From: an uncultured Oscillospiraceae bacterium
GTDB lineage: Bacteria > Bacillota > Clostridia > Oscillospirales > Acutalibacteraceae
Length of the DNA stretch: 23,240 nucleotides
Assembly: GCA_900546785.1 (NCBI GenBank)
Contig: URED01000035.1
Coordinates: 1 to 23,240 of the forward strand
Reading direction: 5' to 3'
Each line of letters starts with the position of its first letter. The stretch's first letter is position 1. The notes beneath the pieces were generated by a model. That model had not been told where the DNA came from and did not search any database. It saw only the letters and a list, made by a program, of their open reading frames with translations. The position numbers and the translations under genes are program-made. Of the stretch, positions 7,428 to 15,303 are shown in pieces.

Positions 7428-8612
7428 TCAGGCATAGATTTCAAGCAGTTTTTCGCAATACGCGGAAAGCGTGTTGAACTTTTTGCCAAAGCACGCCGCA
7501 TTCATTTCGGCGGCAAGCTGTTTATTATTTAAGAGCATATTAATTTTATCCGTAAAATCCTTTACGTTGCCCGGTTCAAACAGAAATCCTGTTTTTCCGT
7601 CATCAATAAGCTCCGGTATGCCGCCTATATCCGCGCCGACAACGGGCGTGCCGTAAGATATGCTTTCCATAACGGAAAAGGGGCAGTTTTCATACCATAT
7701 GCTGGGATAGACCGAGCAGGCGGCCTTTCGGATAAGCGCTTCCAGTTCCGCCCCCGATTTAAAGCCGATATTTTTTATGTGCGGGCATTCGTTCAGCTCG
7801 TCTTCAAGCGGGCCTGTGCCGGCGCACACAAAATCGATATCTTTTGCGGCTATGATGGTCTCCATGCCCTTCTCTTTGCTGAATCTGCCGAAAAAGAGCG
7901 CATAAGCTTCTTTTTGGACATCTTCTTTTTTTACGGGGTCAATGAAATTGTGCAGAACCACGGTCTTGCCGTTAAAAGCCGGGTTCAGCTTCATTTTTGA
8001 CTGCATAAACGCCGTGGGGCAAATGACCGTATCTATATTGGAATAGACATTTTTCAGCTTCCAAAAATACCCCTCCGCCGCGCCGATCACGCTTTTCAGG
8101 CGTGAGGAATGTATACAGGAATTTTTAAAACAGTTTTTGAAATCCCCGCCGGCGCATTTTTCACACACATCGCCGTTTGGCGTCATCATCATATGATTGG
8201 GGCAAACAAGCTGGTAATCGTGCGCCGTATACACCAATTTTACCCTTTTGCCGGATTCCTTTTCATATTTTTTTACGGCAAGGATAACGCTTGGCGTAAG
8301 CTGATAGTTGAAGTTATTAAGATGAACGGCGTCCGGCTGAAAATCCTTTAAAACGGCAAGCATTTTCTTTTTCGCGTCTGCCGAATAGATGGTTTTAACG
8401 GGATAGCTGAGCTTTGAGAACAGCGAACCGGAATGAAAATCCATATCTTTCGTATACAGATTCAAAGCATTGCCGACTTCCCTGCCGCTGTGCTCCATGC
8501 CGAAATACTGCACTTCATGCCCGAGGCTTTGAAGCTGACGGCCTATTTTAAAAATATAGGTTTCCGAACCGCCGTTCGGGTAAAGAAATTTATTTACGAT
8601 CAGAATCTTCAA
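7428..8612 (-). CDS. Glycosyltransferase family 4 with a Cys-rich insert
   Basis: This 394-residue GT-B enzyme starts at a TTG (8612), supported by GGTGA five bases upstream and by the clean N-terminus KILIVNKFLYPNGGSETY. An in-frame extension upstream lies inside the preceding gene and has no family features. The C-terminal half has FFGRFSKEKG and the EX7E motif ENCPFSVME that binds the nucleotide-sugar. Between the two Rossmann halves is a cysteine group (C137, C150, C153, C161, C166), seen in some GT4 branches and suggestive of metal binding. The start overlaps the end of the upstream glycosyltransferase by 23 bases, implying coupled translation. Donor and linkage are unknown. Confidence 0.9.
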   Translation of the reverse strand: MKILIVNKFLYPNGGSETYIFKIGRQLQSLGHEVQYFGMEHSGREVGNALNLYTKDMDFHSGSLFSKLSYPVKTIYSADAKKKMLAVLKDFQPDAVHLNNFNYQLTPSVILAVKKYEKESGKRVKLVYTAHDYQLVCPNHMMMTPNGDVCEKCAGGDFKNCFKNSCIHSSRLKSVIGAAEGYFWKLKNVYSNIDTVICPTAFMQSKMKLNPAFNGKTVVLHNFIDPVKKEDVQKEAYALFFGRFSKEKGMETIIAAKDIDFVCAGTGPLEDELNECPHIKNIGFKSGAELEALIRKAACSVYPSIWYENCPFSVMESISYGTPVVGADIGGIPELIDDGKTGFLFEPGNVKDFTDKINMLLNNKQLAAEMNAACFGKKFNTLSAYCEKLLEIYA

Positions 8613-9747
8613 TAGGCTCACCCAAGTAAAGCGCAAGCGTTTTATCTGCAGTGCTCTGCCAGCTAAAATGGGAAAGCACATGCTCCGCCGCGCCGCTTTT
8701 ATATTTTTGAACTATATCTTTGTGATTCAGAAGATATACAAGCTTTTGCCGTAAGTCTTCCGTATCGCTCTTTTTAAAATACACGGCATTTTCGCCGCAG
8801 ACCTCCGTACATTCTTTTATATCCGAAGTGAGGCAGCAATTTGAATAGCTCATAGCCTCAAGCAGGCTGATGGGCATGCCTTCAAGATCGCTGGGCAAAA
8901 CGTAGATATAAGCATTTGAGTAAAGTTCCTCAAGCACTGCGCCCTGCACAAAATCCGTAAAAATAATATTTTTACCCTTTGCGCTTTCTTTAAGCGAATC
9001 AAAATAATCCGCCGAATGGCTGGAGCCGCCGGCGATCACGAGCGGCATATCCGTATCTGTTTTCGCGTATGCGTCTATCAGATAGCTTATACCCTTTTCC
9101 GGAACGATCCTGCCGAGGTAAAGGATATAGCCGTCCTTTTGCAAGCCGTATTTATCTGTGATCTCAGAGGCTTCACGTATCTTCGGCGGATTGACGCCGT
9201 TGGGGATATAAACCGTCTTTCTGCCGTAGTCGCGTTCAAAGTAATCCTGCACGCCGCGGGAAAGAACGATGATCTCATCCGCGCATTTTGCGGCAACCTT
9301 TTCGCCGAATTTAAGATATTTCGTTGCAAAGCCGCCCCATTTGGAACGCTGCCAGTCAAGCCCGTGGATCGTTACAACGGTGCGCATACCGAAAAGCTTG
9401 GTCAAAAAGCACATGGCGGCAGGGCCCTCTGCATGGAAATGCACAACGTCATACCTGCCGAAAAGGGATCTTAACGCGGCAAAAAAGCTGTAGACTACTG
9501 CATTGAGCGTTTTTGACTGCGGCGTGGGAACGGTTATCAGCCTTATATTATCTTCAAGCGGCATATCCTCACTTTTAAATGCACTGCCGGAAACGTGGGA
9601 ACCGCTTCTGTTATAAACATCCACTCTGTGGCCGCGCTGCGCCATAAGGCGAGACAGCTCATACACCACGATCTCTACGCCGCCCTCTCTTGAGGGAATC
9701 CTTTTATGCCCTATAACGGCGATTTTAAGAGGTCTTTTACTGTTCAT
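8590..9747 (-). CDS. Glycosyltransferase family 4, WchF/rhamnosyltransferase-like (DUF1972-type N-terminus)
   Basis: The 385-residue protein opens with IAVIGHKRIPSREGGVEIVV (9-28), close to the GHRGIP..GGFE signature of WchF/Cps2T-type transferases, which add the second sugar (often rhamnose) to the lipid-linked first sugar. The acceptor and donor regions look intact: VHFHAEGPA near 102, HGLDWQRSKWG near 128, LGRIVPEKG near 211 and the EX7E motif at E289-E297 (EGMPISLLE). The ATG overlaps the stop of the sugar-phosphate transferase gene by 4 bases (ATGA), consistent with acting directly after it. Rhamnose as donor is only a family-based suggestion: no dTDP-rhamnose genes are in the window. 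Confidence 0.9.
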   Translation of the reverse strand: MNSKRPLKIAVIGHKRIPSREGGVEIVVYELSRLMAQRGHRVDVYNRSGSHVSGSAFKSEDMPLEDNIRLITVPTPQSKTLNAVVYSFFAALRSLFGRYDVVHFHAEGPAAMCFLTKLFGMRTVVTIHGLDWQRSKWGGFATKYLKFGEKVAAKCADEIIVLSRGVQDYFERDYGRKTVYIPNGVNPPKIREASEITDKYGLQKDGYILYLGRIVPEKGISYLIDAYAKTDTDMPLVIAGGSSHSADYFDSLKESAKGKNIIFTDFVQGAVLEELYSNAYIYVLPSDLEGMPISLLEAMSYSNCCLTSDIKECTEVCGENAVYFKKSDTEDLRQKLVYLLNHKDIVQKYKSGAAEHVLSHFSWQSTADKTLALYLGEPIEDSDRK

Positions 9748-11219
9748 TCCGCGCCGCTCCCTTTCAGTACGACCGCCACGGTCTTGAACAAGATTTTAAA
9801 ATCAAGCCACATGCTCCAATTATCTATGTATTCACAATCCAGTTTTACAACATCTTCAAAATTTGTGATTGCAGAGCGCCCGCTGACCTGCCACATACCC
9901 GTTATTCCGGGGCGCATGGAAAGGCGGCGCTTATGGTGGCTTTCGTACTGTGAAAATTCATCCAACGTGGGCGGCCGTGTGCCCACAAGGCTCATATCGC
10001 CCTTTAATACGTTCCAAAACTGCGGGAGCTCGTCTATACTTGTTTTCCTGATAAATTTGCCCACCTTGGTTATGCGCGGGTCATCGTCCATTTTAAACAT
10101 GAACCCGTTCATCCGGTTCTTTTCCATAAGCTCCTTTTTCCGCTCCTCGGCGTCAACATACATGGAACGGAGCTTGTATATATTGAACACCCTGCCGTTT
10201 TTACCCACACGCGCCTGCTTAAAAATAAGTGGGCCGGGGGATTCAATAAGCAGCGGGATAGCAACGATCAGAATGACCGGAAGTGAAACGATACTCCCTA
10301 CAAGGCCGCCGATTATATCGATCAGCCGCTTGATCAGCGTAGCAGATATAGAGAGCTGGCGTGCCGCCGTGAGCGTGGCGGTTGGCCTACCGGCAACCAT
10401 CGTGCATTCAACGTTGTCAAATTCGCTTTCGTCTACCAGCTTTTCAAGCGTGGGCAGATTGATGTGAACAATGATACCCATGCTTTCGATTTCCTCTGCA
10501 AGGGAAGCCATCTCTCTCTCATATTTAAACGGCACGTTGATATATACCTCATCAAGCGATTCACCGCGTACCCAATCAATAACGCTGCGCATATCCGCAA
10601 CGACCGGAATATCGCATATATACCTTGCGGTACGGGTGCCTGCCGCGACCGCCGCGCCGCCGCTTTTTGCAGGCCGGGAAAGATCATCGCCGTCAATAAT
10701 GGCAATGCCTTTTATATGCCTTGTCCAGTCCATCTGCAGCTGGGAAACAAAATCCTCCGCCCTGTCCTCTACCGTTATCACGCCTGCAAGGCTGACCAGA
10801 CCGGATTTTGAAAACCGGCGTATAAGGATACGTTTTGTTATATACCTGTTTACACACGAGATCAGCACAAACAGCGTAAGAGAGATTACAAACATATATC
10901 TTCCGTTAACGAACTCGCTTCTGGTCAAAACAAGCGCAACGGACAGCGTCATATAAGTTAAAAAGCAGTTTCTCAAAACGGCAACGAATTCCCTTATTCT
11001 GTTTCTTTTAGACAGATCCAGCGAAACCGAGAAACCGAAGAAAATAACGCTGAAAGACAGAAACAGGGATATAACATACATCCACGCCTGATCTTTTGAA
11101 TACGTGGGGATTTTATTTAAAGCCGCGCACAGCACAAACGCGATTACATTTGCAATAATCAGTGATGAAAGGTCCACTATAAATTCCACAAACAGCTGAG
11201 CAGCCTTTCTTTTATACAT
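9744..11219 (-). CDS. Exopolysaccharide polyprenyl-phosphate sugar-phosphate transferase (WbaP/WcaJ/CpsE-like)
   Basis: This 491-residue protein is a polyprenol-phosphate hexose-1-phosphate transferase, the initiating enzyme of repeat-unit synthesis. Residues 10-125 form four membrane segments, residues 140-275 a cytoplasmic CoA-binding-like domain, and from 292 onward lies the bacterial sugar transferase domain. That domain has a re-entrant membrane helix (298-323), SPGPLIFKQARVGKNG (327-342), YKLRSM, the catalytic Asp-Glu pair at 396-397 in SIDELPQFWNVLKGDMSLVG, TRPP, and RPGITGMWQVSGRS. Everything needed for activity appears present. It should move galactose- or glucose-1-phosphate from UDP-sugar to undecaprenyl phosphate; which sugar cannot be told. 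It lies 102 bases after the tyrosine kinase gene. Confidence 0.95.
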   Translation of the reverse strand: MYKRKAAQLFVEFIVDLSSLIIANVIAFVLCAALNKIPTYSKDQAWMYVISLFLSFSVIFFGFSVSLDLSKRNRIREFVAVLRNCFLTYMTLSVALVLTRSEFVNGRYMFVISLTLFVLISCVNRYITKRILIRRFSKSGLVSLAGVITVEDRAEDFVSQLQMDWTRHIKGIAIIDGDDLSRPAKSGGAAVAAGTRTARYICDIPVVADMRSVIDWVRGESLDEVYINVPFKYEREMASLAEEIESMGIIVHINLPTLEKLVDESEFDNVECTMVAGRPTATLTAARQLSISATLIKRLIDIIGGLVGSIVSLPVILIVAIPLLIESPGPLIFKQARVGKNGRVFNIYKLRSMYVDAEERKKELMEKNRMNGFMFKMDDDPRITKVGKFIRKTSIDELPQFWNVLKGDMSLVGTRPPTLDEFSQYESHHKRRLSMRPGITGMWQVSGRSAITNFEDVVKLDCEYIDNWSMWLDFKILFKTVAVVLKGSGAE

Positions 11220-11321
11220 AATACTCGCAACCCTTTAATTATTTTTGCCGCAAAACGCCTTTAAAGCGCGAAAACGAAAAGAAGCCGAAGCAAACCGCTT
11301 TAGCCGATTTGGATTTACGGC

Positions 11322-12095
11322 TTATTTATAACCGTAGCCGTAACCGTAACCGTAGGAATACTTATACTTGTAATCATACTTTTTGTAGTATGAATAGTAA
11401 TGGCCCCTGCCGGTGGTAACGTCGTTAAGAATAAAGCCTAAAATGTTGCCTCCTATATTATTCAGGTTTGAAACGGACGCCTTAACATCCGCAATGTCAG
11501 TAGCATCCGCCTTTACGATAAGAATATAGCCGGTGGTTTTCTGCGCAAAAACAGTTGCGTCCGTAACAAGATTTACGGGCGGCGTATCAATAAACACGCA
11601 GTCATAATGCTCTTTAACAAATTCCAGCAGCTTATCCATTCTCGAAGAAGAGATAAGCTCCGCCGGGTTCGGAGGGATCTTGCCGCCGGTCAAAACGGAA
11701 AGATTTTCTATGCCTGTTTTGGATACGGTGATGCTGTTATCGGTAAGCCCGGCAAGGATCTCCGAAAGGCCGTTTTTGACCGGTATGGAAAACATACGGT
11801 GGATCGTGGGATTTCTCATATCGCCGTCTATAATAAGCGTCTTTTTGCCCATCTGCGCAAAAGAGATAGCAAGATTTATGCTGTTTATGGTCTTGCCGTT
11901 GTTTGCCGTTGGGCTGGTAACGACGAATACGGGGCATTTTTCGCCTTTTTGCATAAACAAAAGATTCGTTCTGATAGCCGAATAAGCTTCTTTGACAACG
12001 AACGGAGATTCCTGATTCAATATTTTTTTTGGATCCTCTCTTGAAAACGCTTTTGTTTTTTGAGAGGCGTTTTTGTTTTTCTTAAAAATGTTCAT
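11322..12095 (-). CDS. CpsD/CapB-type bacterial tyrosine kinase (BY-kinase)
   Basis: This 257-residue cytoplasmic ATPase has Walker A TSPTANNGKT (60-69), Walker A' LIIDGDMR (87-94) and Walker B CVFIDTPP (166-173), as in CpsD, CapB and YwqD. Residues 233-256 hold 13 tyrosines in 24 positions and end in alternating Gly-Tyr pairs; this is the expected autophosphorylation cluster but unusually dense. BY-kinases are activated by the cytoplasmic tail of the CpsC/CapA membrane protein, encoded just upstream, and together control chain length and export. The Walker A differs from the common P-x-EGKS form by having NNGKT. The ribosome site AAGGAGGTG overlaps the stop of the upstream gene, about 7 bases before the ATG. 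No CpsB or Wzb phosphatase gene is nearby. Confidence 0.95.
   Translation of the reverse strand: MNIFKKNKNASQKTKAFSREDPKKILNQESPFVVKEAYSAIRTNLLFMQKGEKCPVFVVTSPTANNGKTINSINLAISFAQMGKKTLIIDGDMRNPTIHRMFSIPVKNGLSEILAGLTDNSITVSKTGIENLSVLTGGKIPPNPAELISSSRMDKLLEFVKEHYDCVFIDTPPVNLVTDATVFAQKTTGYILIVKADATDIADVKASVSNLNNIGGNILGFILNDVTTGRGHYYSYYKKYDYKYKYSYGYGYGYGYK
11332..11355 (-). repeat. Four hexamer units encoding Gly-Tyr repeats at the end of the tyrosine kinase
   Basis: On the plus strand the unit is CCGTA(A/G), repeated four times without interruption at 11332, 11338, 11344 and 11350. On the coding strand this gives GGTTAC/GGCTAC-type codons for the Gly-Tyr pairs of the kinase tail. Tandem hexamers in frame can expand or contract without frameshift, so the number of tyrosines may vary between strains. 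Confidence 0.8.
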
Positions 12096-12109
12096 CCTGC
12101 AGCACCTCC

Positions 12110-12865
12110 TTATTTCCTGCCGTTTTGCTCACCGGGCTTGTCCGAAGCCGCGTCCGAAGCCTTGGCGGGAGCGGGCATGATTCTCGGAATGGCGCCGATA
12201 ACGGGAATATCGCTGAATTCCCTTACAAGGTCTGATTCTTCCGTTACCGTTGTGTTAAACAACTCTCTGATAAAGAAGATCAGGAAGAAAACGGCAAAGC
12301 CGACAATGGCCCCTATAAGAATATTCAATTTAAAATCCGGAGATGACGGAGAAGTGGGCACCTTAGCATAATCAATAACGCTGACGCCGCCGGCTTTTAT
12401 CATATCAACGATAGCGTCCGGGGCGACATCGGCTATGGCGTTTGCAATATCCGCCGCAAGCGCAGGGACCGTGCTTGTTACCGTTACCTCAAATATCTCC
12501 GTTTCATTGATCTGCGAGCAGGAGATCATGGAGCGAAGCTGCGCCGCAGTCAGATCAAGGCCGAGATTTGCCGCCACCTCTTCAAGCACGGAATCGCTTT
12601 CCAGCACAACTATGTATGTGTTTACAAGCTGCTGAGACGCGGAAAGCTCTCCCGAACCGATGGAAGAATCCGTGCTGACTCTGTCCGTATTACTGTAAAC
12701 ATAAAGCCGGCAGGACGAGGCATATGTGGGTGTAATAAAAAATTCCGTTATACAGCCGGCAAGCACGGCAGTTATCAAAGTTCCCAAAATGATGAAGAGA
12801 ACTTTCTTTTTAAGCATGGAAAAGATTTTTCTTAAATCTATTTCTATTTCTTTTTGATCGTTCAC
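12110..12865 (-). CDS. CpsC/CapA/Wzz-like polysaccharide chain-length regulator and BY-kinase activator
   Basis: Counted from a GTG at 12865 (251 residues), the protein has the Wzz layout: short N-terminal cytoplasmic segment with IEIDLRKIFSMLKKK, TM1 at about 22-44, an extracytoplasmic domain with TYASSCRLYVYS and QQLVNTYIVVLESDSVLEEV, a proline-containing segment VPTSPSSPDFK, and TM2 at about 178-200. The cytoplasmic C-terminal tail of about 50 residues would activate the tyrosine kinase encoded next. GTG is preferred because GGAGGGT lies just upstream and because in-frame codons further upstream would translate the AT-rich leader. It is the first gene of the operon. The Ala/Pro/Lys-rich end (PAPAKASDAASDKPGE) is less typical and probably disordered. 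Confidence 0.92.
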   Translation of the reverse strand: MNDQKEIEIDLRKIFSMLKKKVLFIILGTLITAVLAGCITEFFITPTYASSCRLYVYSNTDRVSTDSSIGSGELSASQQLVNTYIVVLESDSVLEEVAANLGLDLTAAQLRSMISCSQINETEIFEVTVTSTVPALAADIANAIADVAPDAIVDMIKAGGVSVIDYAKVPTSPSSPDFKLNILIGAIVGFAVFFLIFFIRELFNTTVTEESDLVREFSDIPVIGAIPRIMPAPAKASDAASDKPGEQNGRK

Positions 12866-12879
12866 TGCATACCCTCCGT

Positions 12880-12939
12880 AAGCGATTCGCTTTAGCGTTA
12901 TTTTAAATATAATAATTTTAATTACTATAATTATTATAT
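12880..12939 (-). promoter_or_regulatory. Two inverted repeats in the leader of the polysaccharide operon
   Basis: Between the promoter and the first gene lie a 13-bp palindrome, AAGCGA-T-TCGCTT on the plus strand (12880-12892), ending only a few bases upstream of the GGAGGGT ribosome site, and a perfect 11-bp inverted repeat with arms 12907-12917 and 12929-12939 next to the expected transcription start. The second consists only of A and T, so chance is a real possibility. Either could be a repressor site or an mRNA hairpin that affects translation of the chain-length regulator. Confidence 0.4.
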
Positions 12940-12947
12940 ATAGGCTA

Positions 12948-12976
12948 ATTATACCACATTGTTGCAGCCTAATCAA
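12948..12976 (-). promoter_or_regulatory. Sigma-A-type promoter of the polysaccharide operon
   Basis: On the minus strand TTGATT (12976-12971) is followed after exactly 17 bases by TATAAT (12953-12948). Transcription would start near 12941, giving a leader of roughly 75 bases before the GTG of the CpsC-like gene. Its location right after the terminator of the upstream Dabb gene fits an independent operon start. Confidence 0.75.
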
Positions 12977-12989
12977 CTTAAAAAGAGAA

Positions 12990-13029
12990 ATATAAAAAGA
13001 AAAGATGCCAAGATTCGCTCGGCATCTTT
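12990..13029 (-). terminator. Rho-independent terminator after the Dabb gene
   Basis: A 9-bp stem pairs 13029-13021 with 13009-13001 (AAAGATGCC / GGCATCTTT) around an 11-base loop. On the minus strand it is followed by a T-rich run (TTTTCTTTTTATATTT). It lies 55 bases beyond the stop codon of the Dabb protein and separates that unit from the polysaccharide promoter. Confidence 0.85.
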
Positions 13030-13084
13030 GTATAAATTACATAAATATTACTTACTGCAAGCCATTAAAACTGCAAAATAATAA

Positions 13085-13375
13085 CTAAATTTCATAATCT
13101 ACGGCAACCGAAGAAACACAGTTCGCATGCATATACGGCTTAACAAAGGAGCAGTGATATTCGTCACGCTGATACGCTTCTAAATCCGCTTTCGTTTCCA
13201 GCGTTACCTGAAGAATGATATCATAGCTCCTGGCAGAGCCAAGAAAATCCGTGCCCACCTCTATGGCCTTCATAACGGGCACTTTGCCTTTCATGGAAAG
13301 CAGCCTTTGCGCCGCCGCCTCTTTTGCCGCGGGGCTTGTGTCTTTGAGCTTAAAACAAACAATATGCTTTATCAT
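13085..13375 (-). CDS. Small Dabb-domain (stress-responsive alpha/beta-barrel) protein
   Basis: This is a 96-residue single-domain protein. It begins MIKHIVCFKLKD, the typical first strand of the Dabb fold, has SYDIILQVTLETKADLEAYQ in the middle, and ends YMHANCVSSVAVDYEI, matching the last strand. Dabb proteins form dimeric ferredoxin-like barrels; characterised plant and bacterial members bind small molecules or act as cyclases, but most bacterial copies have no known role. The ATG at 13375 is supported by TGGAGGT seven bases upstream. The gene lies after the terminator of rny, with no convincing promoter of its own in between, so it may be expressed by read-through. Confidence 0.85.
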   Translation of the reverse strand: MIKHIVCFKLKDTSPAAKEAAAQRLLSMKGKVPVMKAIEVGTDFLGSARSYDIILQVTLETKADLEAYQRDEYHCSFVKPYMHANCVSSVAVDYEI

Positions 13376-13390
13376 GATCATACCTCCAAA

Positions 13391-13436
13391 AAACAAATAT
13401 AAAAATAACGGTATTCGCATACCGAACACCGTTATT
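13391..13436 (-). terminator. Strong terminator after rny
   Basis: Reading the minus strand, 13436-13423 pairs with 13417-13404 in a 14-bp stem with one G-U pair and the loop GTATG. It is followed by TTTATATTTGTTTT. The hairpin starts 4 bases beyond the TAA of rny. It also lies in the 5' region of the Dabb gene, so that gene depends on read-through or on a promoter I cannot see. Confidence 0.85.
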
Positions 13437-13440
13437 AAAC

Positions 13441-14997
13441 TTATTTTGCAATATCGCTTACCCTGGATTCACGGATAATATTGACCTTGATCTGGCCCGG
13501 ATATTCAAGTTCGTTTTCAATCTTTTTAGCGATCTCACGGGCGATATAAGGCATCTTATCATCCGAAACCGTTTCGGGACTTACCATTACGCGCACTTCT
13601 CTGCCCGCCTGAATGGCGTATGCGCTTTTAACGCCGGGGAAGCTTTTTGAGATCTCTTCAAGCTGTTGAAGGCGTTTGATGTAATTTTCAATATTTTCAC
13701 GCCTTGCACCCGGTCTGGACGCCGATACCGCGTCCGCCGCCTGAACAAGGCAGGCAACGACCGTCTTACACTCAACATCGCCGTGGTGCGCCTGGATCGC
13801 GTGAACGACCTCTTCGCTTTCCTTGTATTTGCGCGCATATTCAACGCCGAGGGCAATATGCGAGCCTTCCATTTCATGGTCAAGCGCCTTGCCGATATCG
13901 TGCAAAAGACCTGCGCGGCGCGCAAGCTTTTCATTTGCGCCGAGTTCGGCTGCCATAAGGCCTGCGATATAGCTGACCTCCAGGCTGTGCTTAAGCACAT
14001 TCTGACCATAGGATGTACGGTATTTTAACTTGCCGAGCAGCTTGACCAGCTCGGGATGTACCTGACCGCAGTTTGCGGCAAGGACGGCCTTTTCGCCCTC
14101 CTGTTTGATAATGGCGTTGACCTCGCGCGTGGATTTCTCAAACATCTCTTCAATCTTGGTGGGATGGATACGCCCGTCCTGAATAAGACGTTCAAGCGTG
14201 AGCCTTGCGATCTCTCTCCTTACCGGGTCAAACGAGCTTATCGTGATCGCCTCCGGGGTATCGTCGATGATCAGCTCAACACCCGTGATCGTTTCAATAG
14301 AGCGTATGTTTCTGCCCTCGCGGCCGATGATCCTGCCCTTCATATCGTCATTCGGCAGGGCTACAACGGAAACGGTGGTCTCCGCCGTGTGGTCCGCGGC
14401 GCAGCGCTGAATTGCAGTACCGATTATCTCTCTTGCAATAATCTCGCTCTGATCGCGCGTCATCTGCTCATATTCAAGGATCTTTTTGCTCTTTTCGGTA
14501 TCAAGCTCCTCTTCAAGCGACGCAAGAAGATGCTTTTTGGCTTCCTCCTGCGAAAGGCCCGAAATTTTTTCCAGCATATCAAACTGGCTTTTCTTGATGC
14601 TATCGATTTCAAGTAATTTGTCGTCCGCTTCCTTGAGCTTCTGGCTCAGGGTCTCATTTTTCTCTTCGATCGAATCCGCTCTTTTATCAAGGTATTCTTC
14701 CCTTTGATTCAGGCGGTTTTCAAGCTTTTGCACTTCGCTTCTTCTTTCACGGATCTCTTTATCCGCGTCAGAACGAAGCTTATGGATCTCGTCTTTAGCT
14801 TCAATAAGGCTGGTCTTTTTTGCAGTTTCCGCCTCCTGCAAGGCGTCGTTAATGATCTTGGTTGCTTCCTGCGTGGCGGAGCCGATCTCTTTTTCATTTG
14901 CCTTTTGCTTGAAGACCGAGCCTGCAACGAAGCCTATCACTGCAAAAACAACAGCGCACACAACCGCTATAATAACGGCAACGGTTATACTCATCAT
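13441..14997 (-). CDS. rny: Ribonuclease Y
   Basis: RNase Y is the membrane-anchored endoribonuclease that initiates mRNA decay in many Firmicutes. Counted from the ATG at 14997 (518 residues), there is an N-terminal membrane helix (about 4-28), a long charged coiled coil (about 35-195), a KH domain with [10 protein letters not shown] (221-230), and an HD domain with the metal-binding HD pair at 366-367 in [17 protein letters not shown], then HAIQAHHGD (399-407). Length and order match the family. AGGAGGTG upstream would fit a TTG at 15003 slightly better by spacing than the ATG at 14997; the difference is two residues. It has its own promoter and terminator. The KH and HD landmarks are intact. 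Confidence 0.97.
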   Translation of the reverse strand: MMSITVAVIIAVVCAVVFAVIGFVAGSVFKQKANEKEIGSATQEATKIINDALQEAETAKKTSLIEAKDEIHKLRSDADKEIRERRSEVQKLENRLNQREEYLDKRADSIEEKNETLSQKLKEADDKLLEIDSIKKSQFDMLEKISGLSQEEAKKHLLASLEEELDTEKSKKILEYEQMTRDQSEIIAREIIGTAIQRCAADHTAETTVSVVALPNDDMKGRIIGREGRNIRSIETITGVELIIDDTPEAITISSFDPVRREIARLTLERLIQDGRIHPTKIEEMFEKSTREVNAIIKQEGEKAVLAANCGQVHPELVKLLGKLKYRTSYGQNVLKHSLEVSYIAGLMAAELGANEKLARRAGLLHDIGKALDHEMEGSHIALGVEYARKYKESEEVVHAIQAHHGDVECKTVVACLVQAADAVSASRPGARRENIENYIKRLQQLEEISKSFPGVKSAYAIQAGREVRVMVSPETVSDDKMPYIAREIAKKIENELEYPGQIKVNIIRESRVSDIAK

Positions 14998-15089
14998 AAT
15001 CAATAGCACCTCCTTCTGTTCATAGTTTTAATCCAATATCATCAGAAAAGGTACAGTTTAAATATCATCCTGAAAAATTCGGAGATAAT

Positions 15090-15130
15090 ACTACATAAAC
15101 TACATAAGCACTATATAAACTTTATATAGT
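15090..15130 (-). repeat. Palindrome and direct repeats in the rny leader
   Basis: A perfect palindrome spans 15110-15130: ACTATATAAA, one C, TTTATATAGT. Next to it on the plus-strand left side are two abutting copies of ACTACATAA (15090-15098 and 15099-15107), nearly identical to the left palindrome arm. With transcription of rny expected to start near 15135, the palindrome sits at about +5 to +25. It could be an operator with several half-sites or a 5' hairpin in the mRNA. Confidence 0.6.
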
Positions 15131-15141
15131 TCATAACAAAT

Positions 15142-15170
15142 ATAATACACCTATATGTTGTAGTTGTCAA
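15142..15170 (-). promoter_or_regulatory. Promoter of rny
   Basis: On the minus strand TTGACA (15170-15165) is followed after 17 bases by TATTAT (15147-15142), a near-perfect sigma-A promoter. Transcription would start near 15135, leaving a leader of about 138 bases, unusually long for a housekeeping gene. Confidence 0.8.
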
Positions 15171-15269
15171 GGCTTTGCTTTTTTGCCGGCGCAAATCGGG
15201 GCGCAAGGAACGTGCCCAAAAGGCGCATTTGCCGCGGCGCAGCGTGCTTTACGGCTTTTCAAACGGGTG
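15171..15269. other. GC-rich spacer between divergent rny and thrS promoters
   Basis: This stretch is clearly richer in G and C than the promoters on either side and contains several GGCGC/GCGCC-like words and one short inverted repeat (GCAAAT near 15190, ATTTGC near 15225). I find no convincing open reading frame, RNA gene or known binding site in it. Confidence 0.4.
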
Positions 15270-15297
15270 TTGACAAGAAAAAATTTAATGTTATAAT
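15270..15297 (+). promoter_or_regulatory. Promoter of the thrS T-box transcript
   Basis: TTGACA (15270-15275) and TATAAT (15292-15297) are both perfect matches to the sigma-A consensus with a 16-base spacer. The transcript would begin near 15304, just ahead of the T-box structure. Confidence 0.85.
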
Positions 15298-15303
15298 ATA
15301 GAT

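Noticed and set aside
8613..8681. N-terminal extension of the GT4 at 7428-8612
   Set aside because: The extra residues lie inside the preceding gene, have no family similarity, and a TTG with a GGTGA site starts exactly at the conserved first strand.
12901..12960. AT-rich stretch as a replication origin or attachment site
   Set aside because: It has no DnaA-box series, no flanking direct repeats and no integrase. A promoter with leader explains it.
12866..12976. N-terminal extension of the CpsC-like protein through the AT-rich leader
   Set aside because: The region contains the promoter and expected transcription start, and GGAGGGT supports the GTG at 12865.
1..12976. Polysaccharide operon as a recently acquired island
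   Set aside because: I see no integrase, transposase, tRNA end or flanking repeat, and the ribosome sites and general base composition look similar to the neighbouring housekeeping genes; a composition calculation would be needed to say more.
15090..15130. Direct repeats as a CRISPR remnant
   Set aside because: The units are 9 bp, adjacent, without spacers, and no cas genes are present.
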